Part shown: positions 13,601-22,663 of the stretch, piece after piece
How the letters are laid out: each line of letters opens with the position of its first letter
Numbering within the stretch: position 1 is the first letter of the stretch
Origin: Anopheles merus
Taxonomy: Eukaryota; Arthropoda; Insecta; Diptera; Culicidae
Length of the DNA stretch: 64,000 nt
Assembly (NCBI RefSeq): GCF_017562075.2
Contig: NC_054085.1
Location: 1,178,001-1,242,000, forward strand
Direction of reading: 5' to 3'
The notes under the pieces: model-generated
What the model was told of the DNA's origin: nothing
Database searches by the model: none
Seen by the model: the letters and a program-made list of their open reading frames with translations, nothing else
Position numbers and translations under genes: made by a program

Positions 13601-16600
13601 AAGTTGTTCGATCCTCTTGGACTGTTAGGACCAGTCATTGTAGTAGCAAAGTGTTTCATGCAGGAGCTCTGGAAGAACGAAAATACCTGGGATGAACCTT
13701 TGGAGTCTGAACGGCAACAATTCTGGTTGCGCTTCAGAGAACAACTCGCTGATCTGACTAGCTTGACAATTCCACGACGAGCAATTGGTGGAACAGTGCG
13801 AATTGAAGCTCACGGATTTAGTGATGCTTCCCTACGGGCTTATGGCGCCTGTATCTACATACGAGCAGAATCGTCCGATGGCCAAGTCTCAGTACGGTTG
13901 TTATGTGCTAAGTCAAAGGTGGCACCGATACCTAATACCAAACGGAAGAAAAACGTGTCCCTTCCACGGCTCGAGTTGTCGGGAGCGTTGTTACTATCAC
14001 ACTTATGGCAGAAGGTGAAGCAAGGGGTGAAATTGGAGCTTAAAATCAACTTCTGGGTTGATTCAACGATAGTTCTTCATTGGCTTTCAAGCAGTCCTTC
14101 CCGTTGGAAACAGTTCGTTGCGAACCGAGTTGCGGAAATCCAGCACCAAACCTACAAGATGCCTTGGAGTTATGTGGCCAGCGAGCACAATCCAGCTGAC
14201 ATTATTTCCAGGGGAATGATGCCTTTGCAGCTCATGGATTCCCAACTTTGGTGGCAAGGGCCCTCATGGTTGCATCTTCCAAGTCAAGCTTGGCCTACGA
14301 ACAAACCCAATACTGAAATTTCCTCGGAAGATTTGGAAGAGCGATCGATTGTAGCCACATCTCAACAGGTACCGCCAAATTTTCTATTCGATCTTTCTTC
14401 ATCTTACGAAAAATTGGTGCGACTTACGGCATATCTGCTGCGATTCATGTACAATTGTCAACCGACACACCGCGGAAATCTACGAAAGGGGTTTCTAAAA
14501 ATAGATGAATTAGTGTCAGCGTCTCTAACGCTCGTTCGTCTGGCCCAACAAGAAACCTTTGCTGAGGAGCTTCGGGATGTTCGTCAAACTGGAGCGGTCA
14601 AGCCGAACTCAAAACTGAAAACGCTAACACCTATTCTGAAAGAGGGTATCCTACGTGTGGGTGGTCGTTTGCGAAACGCGCCTGTTTCGTATGAACGCAA
14701 ACATCCGATAATTTTAGCGTTTTCTCACCCATTGACCCTACTGATTGCGCGTTCTTATCATCGACAATATCTGCATGCGGGACAACAAGAGCTCATAGCT
14801 AGCCTGCGTGAGAGATTCTGGCCCCTTCGCGTACGCAACCTGGCACGAAAGGTCGTATATGAGTGTGTAAGTTGTTTCCGATCCAAACCAACAACGGCAG
14901 AGCAAATCATGGGAGATTTGCCCAGCGAACGCGTAAACCCAGTTCTCCCATTCTACAACACTGGTGTGGATCTGTGTGGTCCATTATTCTATAGACAAAC
15001 CAACAAGAAGGCTGCTCCAATCAAATGCTATGTTGCTGTTTTCGTCTGTCTTGTGATCAAAGCAGTACATGTGGAGCTTATTGCCGATTTGTCTACTCCA
15101 GCCTTCATTTCTACATTGAAGCGTTTCATAGCTCGTCGCGGTAAACCATCCGTAATCCAGTGCGACAACGCCAAAAATTTCCGGGGAGCTGATCGAGCGC
15201 TCAAGGAGATGTATGAGCTGTTCCAGAAACAACAACATCAGGATGCTGTTACAACTTACTGCGGAACGGAAGGGATCACCTTCAACTTCATCCCTCCGCG
15301 GTCACCCCATTTCGGTGGGATCTGGGAGGCCGCAGTTGAGTCGCTTAAACGGCATCTCAAGGCGACGATAGGATCCAGTATCTTGCGGCGAGACGACCTG
15401 GAAACTATCTTAGTTCAAGTGGAGGCTTGTTTGAACTCGCGACCGTTAACTGCACTTTCCAACGATCCAGAGGACCTGGAAATTCTGACACCGGGTCATA
15501 TTTTGATTCAACGGGCGCTTACATCGGTCCCTGAGCCATCTTATGCTGAGATTCCAGGCAACCGCCTGGACCGCTATCAACAATTGCAGGAGTATGTTCG
15601 GCGGATTTGGAAGCGATGGAATCGAGACTACTTGTCTGGTTTGCATCCGCGTACCCGGTGGACTTCAAGGCGAGACAACGTTCGGGAGGGCACTATGGTC
15701 CTGCTGAAGGAGGACAACCTTCCCCCTCTCAAATGGCGCTTCGGCCGAGTGCTGAAGATTTATCCTGGTGATGACGGCTTGGTTCGAGTGGTTGATGTGA
15801 AAACGAAGGATGGAATTTACAGAAGAGCCATCACCAAGATCTGCATACTGCCCGGACAGAAGGAAGAAAGAGAGGTTTCGTAATAAGGGTTGAAAGCTAC
15901 CTTTCAACGGGGGGCGGCTATGTTGAGTAATGAATTTGTACGGTATAAACATATGACCTTCTGTCACTTGAATTTGCTGCTTGGGAATTGTATTGAGGGG
16001 ACGAATGAAGGAAACAAGGAATAAAGAAGGAGTCTAGCGCAAGCGTTCAATCAGTACAGACGTTCCTCTCTCTACCAGTTGAGAAATTCACTAACTAAAA
16101 CAGTTTGGCTTGCAGGCGTTGCTTGATCCATGTATGTTCATAAAAAAAAAACAAACAAAATACGTGTGAAATGATAATAGACTACACATTATGCACACAT
16201 GCCAACCACAATAATTGTTTTTTGTATGCTCTTTTACATTTTTGTTGTTGATGTTCCGTGTTTTAACTGTTGTCTTTTATACGTTTAGCGTAGATTATTT
16301 TAAATATCTTTACGTTATAATAAGATAAGTTGACATTGAATTCAAAAGTGGATTAATGCAAAATATTCGTTCCAAATAACCGAACCATGCGATGTTTTAA
16401 GCAATGATTGACTCACTTACACAATGCTATGGAAAATTAATTTAACAAATGTTTCCAATGTGGTTAAAGTGTTGTGGTTAACAAATGACAACAGCTGCAG
16501 TGCCGAATCTAAAATAAATATTACTTCTCGTCTACTAGAAGATTAAGCACTCTTTAATTATACAAGATCATTTGCTAGCAACAGACATATAAGAAATTAT

Positions 16601-19600
16601 GATACAAAATCATGATTTAAAAAAAATGTGTGTTTAAAAGATTATTTTAAAATAATTATGATATACGTAAATAATAAATATTTGATGCTTTAGTACATTT
16701 GCACTTTTCAGCTTGTATGTGCTTATTCAATTGAAAAATAAAATAATGATCGAGCTGTTGTTAATACCTTGCTTTGAAAAAAGTTTCCACAATGTTTAAT
16801 ACACATTAATGCTAACAAACCCTGTTCAAACAAAATCAAGGCTCTCAAAGATAACACAGATTGTGGCGATTGTGAACTGCTTAGGAGAACCTTGAACCAT
16901 TCTACTTGCAGTAAATCTGTTTCATTTTCTCTGGCGCTGATGTATTGTTATCACTTGAACGCTTAAGTAGGTAGATTTGTTTATATGGCTCGCTAAACAT
17001 AACTGTTAACGTGTTTATAGCGTATTTCCATAGGTTTGAAAACAGAAGAACACGTTATTGAACACGGGGTTGAATTGTCACTGAACGGCCTACATTATGT
17101 GGATCCGTGTTGTTCGTACCATAGCATATGTTCTTAAAAATATGATTGAATCCTGCATTTTTAACAATCTTAAAAAAAACTCTCCTAAACAATCTAAAGA
17201 TATGTTTTCCGTGGATCGAATCCGCGTACCGGGTATGCCCGTAATATATTTTGATATTTTGATCTATTTGACCGTCTGATATTTTACATCGGATTTTTGT
17301 TTATTAACGGTATAATCCCAAATTGCATTGATAACACTGTTATGAGTAATTTTCTTTAGATAACATTATCTTAATAGCTGTAAAAGATCTGTTTGTCGTA
17401 TTTCATTTCCACTTGTATTACATTCACGTTATATGCAAGTAATACTGTGCCTGTTTTTCGTGGTGACTTTTTTGCATTAAGAATCCGAATTATTGCCCCT
17501 TTTTTAACCAAACAACCTCTATTACAGAGCCTGCCTCATTACGTTAGGCAATTTTGTTAACTTCGTGACGGTTCAATTGTTGTTTAAATGAATAACTCAC
17601 CCTTTGGGTATTTCAAATAACAATATTTCTTGTTGAACGTTTTGAATGTTTTAAGTACTGTTTAATGCAATCATGATGATGATGATATTTTGCCTGGGGA
17701 ACAATTAATGTAATACCTGAACTTGAGCAGCGCAAGAAACCAGTGCTATTAATCTTGAAGCATTGGTCAAATCAAATCTTATAAATTAACTTCTACTCGC
17801 AGTCCCGTTCCGTGGACCACCACGATATAATCCCAGGCGTCGATCCGGGTTAGGCTGGGGATCGACGTTATCTCGCATATATGGTGGACCACCGTCCCCC
17901 TGCCCGTCCGAGCATCCATTCAGTTCTGCTAGTTCCAGCCTGTCTGAGGGTTCCAGCCATCGAAGCCATGAAGATGACATCAGTATCGTAACAGGTAAAA
18001 CTATAATAATAACAAGGTTATTTGATCGCTTAATTTCAACTACAAACTCTGAACGACAAGAAAAAAATGCAAGTTTTTCTTCGTACTGGGAATTTGGTTG
18101 TGAGATATCCGATTTTATATTCTCGTGGCCGGCAGGTGAGATACATATATAATCGCCGTTATGTTCAAACGTTCGTTCGCGCAGTACTATCTATGGAGGA
18201 GACGATACTTCATGAATGTGAAAGCAATATTTTCACCGGTGTATTATTCTTACTACACATATTTATTACGTGCATTCTAATTCCTTACATGTCCTCATTT
18301 CTATCAGTGTTTGTTAATGTTGCATGAAGTGTTTTAGATGGACTTTTATAGATTTTTTTGAAAACTATTTAGCATAATTAGTTAACATTATTTTAAGCAT
18401 TTCTTTGTCTTTGAAATATTCATTTCGAAACTCTACAACCAACTTTGCATTGCCTGTTTTAGCCTCTTCATAAAAACGATCAATTTTGGACATACTCTCG
18501 AACCGGTTTTCCAGTTGAAAGCCGTAGCAACACACATTTATTCATCAATACACTATACATTTAACAAAAAGTTTTAAAAGAAACAACGTATCGAACATTT
18601 AATATGATATCTATTGACGTAGTTGGATTATTGCTCCAGCTTTAAAAAAAATGTTTCTGCTTTTTTAACTGCAGATAAAAGCCTGGGCGATACAAGCGAT
18701 ATCATCAGCGACTCTTCTGGTGTCGGAACAAATTCTGACAGTGCTGCCTGCTCCATAGGTCATCCAAGCACAACTGTTGTTTGCATGGAAGGATACGATG
18801 CCGGGCTTTCAGGACATATACACATACAACCAGGCGATGTGATTGAAGTGGTCGGTTCCACCGACTGTGGTTTACTGGAAGGTTTTGTACGTGGTACAAA
18901 TAAGACGGGTTTCTTTCCTGCCAGCTGTGTGCAAGAAGTGCAGTTTCGCCAGAAGAGTATTATAAACGTTTCCACCTCAACACCTCACCATCACTATCTG
19001 ATAAATACTAGTAGTAATGAAATAGTCAGCCATGATCTACAACAACAATTGCATCAGCAACAACAACAGCAACAACAGCAACAACAGCAACAACAGCAGC
19101 AGCAGCAACAACAGCAACAACAGACATCTTTGTTTGAACAGCAGCAACACACTCAGCTTCATTACAACAGCCAAACAGCACCAAGAATGAAAAAATCGTA
19201 AGCATTCAACAATTCTAAACGATCTGATTTCATTCATTAAAATGCGGCCTCTGTGTTTTTAGTATTATTGGAGAACCTCGGACAGTAGTGCTACATCGTG
19301 CCAAACGCGGTTTCGGATTCATTCTTCGTGGAGCAAAAGCTTCTTCGCCATTGATGCAGCTCAAACCATCGCCACGTTGTCCGGCATTGCAATATTTAGA
19401 TGATGTTGACCCAGGAGGTGTAGCGGATATTGCTGGTCTGAAGCCAGGAGACTTCCTATTAGCCGTAAGTTTTTAGAGGTTATGGGTAAAAAGATGGATA
19501 CAAATTACCATTTTACGTTTACTTTACACACGATCCAGATTAACAGTGAAGATGTAACATGTGCATCACATGAGCACGTGGTTGATTTGATCCGCAATTC

Positions 19601-22600
19601 CGGTTCGCTGGTGTCAATGACGGTTGTTACACTATCACAAAATCTTATAAACTCTATGATGCTGGAAGCATCCGAGATAGGAAGTCAACATTCCTCCGGA
19701 TCGGGCATGAGCACTCCAATATCATCCCGGCAGTGTTCAACGCTTCCCCGGCGTATGAATAGTGGCCCACCGGGAAGTAACTGTAAACAACCTGCGCCAA
19801 TGCCTCCCCGTCGTGACCCAAAGACTACACTAAGCGTAGGACGTGCACGGGCAAAATCGATGGTGGCGGGCTTAGAAGGTGGTGGGGAAAAAGGTACAGA
19901 CGACGATGAACTATTGAGTGCGACCAAATCAACTTCTGCGGAATCGATTCATCAAGCACAGACTCAACTGTTGCAAGCACAACAACAGTGCCACTCGGCT
20001 ATTGGAACACCCACACAGACAGGACCGGGTACGCCCGTTCAGCCTCGTACAGCTAGTATCAAGTCGCGTCCAACATCTAGTCGAATAACGGCCGCGGAAT
20101 TGGAAGAGCTATTCCAACGTCAACAAGGGGCTGATGCAAACCGCTGTTCTATGCTAATGTCAAGCTCAAGATTCCAATCAACTGGATTTGACAGTGGTGC
20201 AGGTACACCGCCGATTTCACCACAAAAGGGACCGATCGTGTATGCCAGCGTTGCTGAAATGAAGCGCAAAAAATCATCCAAAGCGGGAATGGGCACGCTA
20301 AAAGGACGTCCTATACCGATTCCCCAGGTTGGTTCGGATCTAAAACGGACCTTCCACAGTACACCTGATCTAGCATCAATGTCTTCGTCCAATCAGAACG
20401 GTGGAACTTCATCGTTGCACTATGGGAGCAGTTCCGGAACTGGATCGCAGCTGGCAATCAACGCTAACGGGTGGTATAACACCGTTGGTCACAAGGGGCA
20501 CCGATCTCAGGACGATATGCACAGTCTGCACATGTCCCTGCAAAGACTGAATCTTCCACCACCAAACCATCCACCTCCACCTCCGCCAGTGGGGCAAGTT
20601 GTAAAAGTGGATGTTTCTCGGGGCTCCGAGTATGAATGTCTTACCGCCTTACGGAAGCATATAGCCCAGAAAGCCAAAGTTCAATCCCAAGTGCAGGAAG
20701 CAGAAGTTATGTCCAGTTTTAAGCCAGCATCGAATGCCAAACTGTACGCTTCCCCTCAGGATATTCGAAACGTTGGTTATCGTACGGTTAACGTCGCTGG
20801 GGCTACTACTTCACCATCACTCACGGGTTCAACATCGGCTGCTGGAAACAACAGTGCCTCTTCTTGTGGTAGTAATGGAAGTAATACGAACTCCAATGTG
20901 GAGGTAATGATGTTTTGTCACAAGACAATTAAGCAATTATTATACATATTTTTGTAATGTGTTTCATGTATTATTCCTTCTATTTGTAGCTCTGCAAATC
21001 TGGTTCACTTCGGTCAAATGCTAGCTCGACGATCAACATAAACTCTAGCGTCGTAACCGGTTCCGTAATTAATAACGTGACAACAGTAACGATCAGTGGA
21101 AATGGAAACGCTGCCACTAATAGTACGTCGTCAAATCAATACGCTCAACCTGGTCGCCCGGGCGCAGATAGCCAACAACAAATTGCCCAACCACAAGCAC
21201 TTTATAAATCTCCACCTAATAGTGCACCTCCACTACCCGAGCCAGATTACAGTTTGAGTGAATCAGATCCGGATGAGGATAACTCGGTACGTTTGGTGCG
21301 TACGCATATTAAAACAAATGGAGATCTTAAAACACAAAATCCAGGAATGGCAGCCGAAACAAGTGGCAACAGCAACACAAGGTAATGGTGCTTGAATACT
21401 AAAACTTTTAGGTTGGGATGCTCGTTAGTTGGGAGCTTTTATGCTGCGAATCTTTTTAATTGGAAGACGCTAAATTCCAATTCGTTTTAAGTGTAGATTT
21501 TAAAGGTTCATTTAATTTCAAAACCTTAAGATGTCAACAGTTACACTTTTTGTCAAATACGGATGCGCTACAATTTGATGCATTAGTTCGACAGTTTATT
21601 CACAGTTTCACAATTGATTCATAAATAATACAATATCCATTATCATGTGTTATATATTTTCAGTGGTAGCTCGACCGGCTCCAGCTCTATGCCCCAATCA
21701 TTCTCGGTGGAAGAAATACAGAAGATTCGCACGAAGCTAAAATCGTCTAAATCGTACCCGAACGACTTCTTACGGCAACAAAACAGCCAGCCATCTCAAC
21801 CGGGTGTAGAACACGGTGCATCGGGCGGTGTGCATCACGAAGAAGGCGATAATTCATCGTCTGGTGTAAGCAGCGATCAAGAAATAACGATCACTTGTAA
21901 CGATACAGCCAAGCAGCCAAAACCGTCATTCCCCAAGCAGATGGTTGGTACCACTGTTTTAAAGACAAATGTCACCACCTCTACCCTAGCAGCCGCAGGA
22001 ACTGGAGCAAGTAGCTTGATTGAATCAAAAAAAGTGACATTGCATCTAGGGGCATCCGCCGATACGAAGTTGCAACACAACAACAATCTCACCGAACGAA
22101 GAAATGATGCTACAGATAATGTTGATGCTGATCAAGATGATAATGATAGTCCTAGCCCACCTGCGACTGGATTCCAGCGGCATAATTCACTCACCCGGAA
22201 ACAGGCAGCCACCATTGCCGCAAATCGTGCGAAGGCAAACCAACAAAATATACAGCAACGGCATGCAGTAACGTTAGCTACCTTACCGCCCCCAATTGAG
22301 GCAGCCGACTCCGACGAAGCTGACTCTTGGTCACATCCTCTTCAATCTTCAGGTGGTGATGGCGCCGCACAATTAGTCGAAGCTGCTGGCATGGTGGTTT
22401 TGGCACCACCTCCAGAATTTAGCGATTCAACCGTTAGCCATATTACTCCAACTGGTCCAATTTCCGGTGGTGTTAGCATTAACGTGCAACCTCATCACTC
22501 CCATCAATATACGCATCAGCATCATCAGCATCAACATGTACATCATCATCATCAACATACGGGAAGCGGCGGATCACTCGCGCTTGGTGGTCACAATCCA

Positions 22601-22663
22601 AATTGCAAGCGCGTCCGTATTGTTGGAGCGGTGCCGAAAGTAAATCGTATGAACAGTCAGTAA
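4632..22663 (+). CDS. Shank: SH3 and multiple ankyrin repeat domains protein (Shank/ProSAP), 5' partial
   Basis: Postsynaptic scaffold protein. Exons, all with AG/GT borders and matching phase: 4632-4757, 5775-6106, 6322-6490, 7438-7632, 8104-8170, 17803-17994, 18675-19197, 19263-19464, 19539-20903, 20990-21381, 21664-22663 (stop). Together they encode 1,520 aa. Order of parts: end of the N-terminal region with the family motif GRAGKFLDEER in the form GKAGKFLDEERR, ankyrin repeats (5775-8170, including GADMDGQNASGNTPLH), the linker VPFRGPP, an SH3 domain (about 18760-18950), a 23-residue polyQ tract, a PDZ domain split over two exons (19263-19650, GFGFILRGAKA), and a long Pro/Ser/His-rich tail with a PPPEF motif of the Homer-ligand type at 22406-22420. 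The splice from 8170 to 17803 gives NEDIVPFR, matching the vertebrate SHANK junction, and so spans the BEL insertion. The N-terminal (SPN) exons are not in the window and no SAM domain was found. Confidence 0.93.
8171..9016 (+). other. Shank intron, left part before BEL insertion
   Basis: Intron sequence between the donor at 8171 (GTAAGTGG) and the retrotransposon. T-rich with no recognised gene. Its last five bases (GTTTG, 9012-9016) are the left target-site duplication. Confidence 0.75.
9017..9198 (+). repeat. 5' LTR of BEL element
   Basis: 182 bp, TGTTG...AACA. Differs from the 3' LTR at one site only. It would carry the promoter of the element. Confidence 0.95.
9505..10140 (+). repeat. 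Diverged tandem units in BEL leader
   Basis: At least four related units of about 70 bp, at roughly 9648-9717, 9767-9837, 9939-10010 and 10066-10137. Each runs from a GTGTAGGTG/GTGCAGG-like start through GCAAGTTCC, CAT(A)TCGAACGTTTT, to GGAAACGTGGTCGGTGC. A shorter related piece is at about 9505-9545. Spacing between units is uneven (about 120-170 bp). They lie in the untranslated leader between the 5' LTR and gag. Confidence 0.8.
10158..10376 (+). repeat. 74-bp tandem repeat, about three copies, in BEL leader
   Basis: Units start at 10158, 10232 and 10306 (GGTTCGCGCGCG...). The first two are nearly identical; the third drifts after TCTCTCTTCTCGGG. Period is 74 bp. It is distinctly GC-richer than the flanking mosquito DNA and sits just upstream of the gag-pol frame. 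Confidence 0.9.
10529..15883 (+). CDS. BEL/Pao gag-pol polyprotein
   Basis: Polyprotein of the retrotransposon, uninterrupted. The frame opens at an ATG at 10472, but the ATG at 10529 has a better context (GAAAATGCC) and is taken as start (1,784 aa). Parts in order: Gag-like DUF1759 region (about 11060-11500), three cysteine/histidine knuckles (11690-11880), a retropepsin-like DUF1758 region with LLDGGSQ at about 12074, reverse transcriptase with YMDD at 13292-13303, a Pao-type peptidase/RNase H-like region (FSDAS near 13815), integrase zinc finger (about 14750-14880), and an integrase core with Asp at 14969, Asp at 15164 and Glu at 15326. The usual DSG of the protease reads DGG here. It looks full-length, so the element could be autonomous. 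Confidence 0.94.
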   Translation: MPGSPVPTTSAAFEEQDASHRVSHVQAASDSDHVQANPILRAAVAREASESEFAGFESVNSSPTFPTAAMLAEKRKRMRQHFDQRLDRIDQALQHATRADAAFLKGCASRLSMLSTEYETWHTNNLVSSSNAQFEQEEEEYASFENRHFELSLAIERNLSSSVVSTPTRDTMPHTKLPEMRLPTFDGKMEDWLPFRDAFLSLIDRNKNLADVDKLRYLKGSLQKDALNVVGDIEITDANYSVAWEVLKSRFENKKLVVKRYLDGLFAIPHMKKESYESLISLIDSFERGVKMTTRMGVATEGWSVLLAHMVCSKLDLATLKQWEIHHSSTNVPTYDEIMKFLRSHATVLQAMAPGRNRTSEATTAGGRMKTRNEVYSVVKPATKVCSFCKRASHAAYLCEVFRNASVEKRHELVRNGQLCFNCLSAGHQRKDCSSGSCRVCQRNHHTMLHKPNSPIDQSSLASASSLPSTSNAEAATPASIVQHCARNNFEKIILLPTAMVQVVNVDGTRIWARALLDGGSQINIVTERLVQLLRVQKRNEHHLLGGIGKAQHSSHHSVSLAIHSHCSTFKASWKFHVLREVTWDQPAHAVNPEGLNLPKGVTLADPHFYEPGPIDLLIGREGYNDLLLGNILRLNSPKLLLQNTELGWIVSGQVSQGLTHSSLVLNVMTLNDQLSRFWELEGCYSPAMLSVEEAECEAAFVQTTSRDHEGRFVVALPTRTERLNQLGDSYEAASRRLQSLCRRLNIDSKLKQEYSKFLQEYLDLGHMEEIPSDRHDIGKTYYMPHHCVVRPDSLTTKLRVVFDASSSTDTGVSLNDALMVGPSVQDDLLSLLLRFRVPRFAILADIEKMYRQIWVKESDRPLQRILWKESADDRIRIYQLKTVTYGTACAPYLATRCLQALAKEGETRYPRASKVLEQDFYMDDMITGVESVEDGRIICSEINQLLQSAGFHLRKWASNSSELLEQIPAELQIEGDVLNIDRSTSIKALGLRWMPSSDQLGFSVPGWKESEIITKRIALSDSAKLFDPLGLLGPVIVVAKCFMQELWKNENTWDEPLESERQQFWLRFREQLADLTSLTIPRRAIGGTVRIEAHGFSDASLRAYGACIYIRAESSDGQVSVRLLCAKSKVAPIPNTKRKKNVSLPRLELSGALLLSHLWQKVKQGVKLELKINFWVDSTIVLHWLSSSPSRWKQFVANRVAEIQHQTYKMPWSYVASEHNPADIISRGMMPLQLMDSQLWWQGPSWLHLPSQAWPTNKPNTEISSEDLEERSIVATSQQVPPNFLFDLSSSYEKLVRLTAYLLRFMYNCQPTHRGNLRKGFLKIDELVSASLTLVRLAQQETFAEELRDVRQTGAVKPNSKLKTLTPILKEGILRVGGRLRNAPVSYERKHPIILAFSHPLTLLIARSYHRQYLHAGQQELIASLRERFWPLRVRNLARKVVYECVSCFRSKPTTAEQIMGDLPSERVNPVLPFYNTGVDLCGPLFYRQTNKKAAPIKCYVAVFVCLVIKAVHVELIADLSTPAFISTLKRFIARRGKPSVIQCDNAKNFRGADRALKEMYELFQKQQHQDAVTTYCGTEGITFNFIPPRSPHFGGIWEAAVESLKRHLKATIGSSILRRDDLETILVQVEACLNSRPLTALSNDPEDLEILTPGHILIQRALTSVPEPSYAEIPGNRLDRYQQLQEYVRRIWKRWNRDYLSGLHPRTRWTSRRDNVREGTMVLLKEDNLPPLKWRFGRVLKIYPGDDGLVRVVDVKTKDGIYRRAITKICILPGQKEEREVS
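15921..16102 (+). repeat. 3' LTR of BEL element
   Basis: 182 bp, preceded by a purine-rich tract at about 15907-15918 and followed by the right target-site duplication GTTTG. Confidence 0.95.
16103..17802 (+). other. Shank intron, right part after BEL insertion
   Basis: AT-rich intron DNA from the right target-site duplication to the acceptor at 17801-17802 (CTCGCAG). No exon or recognised repeat seen. Confidence 0.75.
19039..19122 (+). repeat. CAG/CAA polyglutamine tract in Shank
   Basis: 23 consecutive Gln codons made of mixed CAG and CAA, with shorter Gln runs on each side. It lies between the SH3 and PDZ domains of Shank. The CAA interruptions should slow repeat expansion compared with pure CAG. 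Confidence 0.95.

Larger units (their letters stand above)
9017..16102 (+). mobile_element. Complete BEL/Pao LTR retrotransposon in a Shank intron
   Basis: 7,086-bp element. LTRs of 182 bp (9017-9198 and 15921-16102) start TGTTG and end AACA. I find one mismatch between them (A versus C, near the 3' end). A 5-bp target-site duplication GTTTG flanks it (9012-9016 and 16103-16107), as expected for BEL/Pao. A primer-binding-site-like TGG follows the 5' LTR (about 9202-9219), and a purine tract (ACGGGGGGCGG) precedes the 3' LTR. One long uninterrupted gag-pol frame is inside. Near-identical LTRs and the clean duplication mean a recent insertion. It lies in the sense direction of Shank, between the exons ending at 8170 and starting at 17803. 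Confidence 0.96.
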
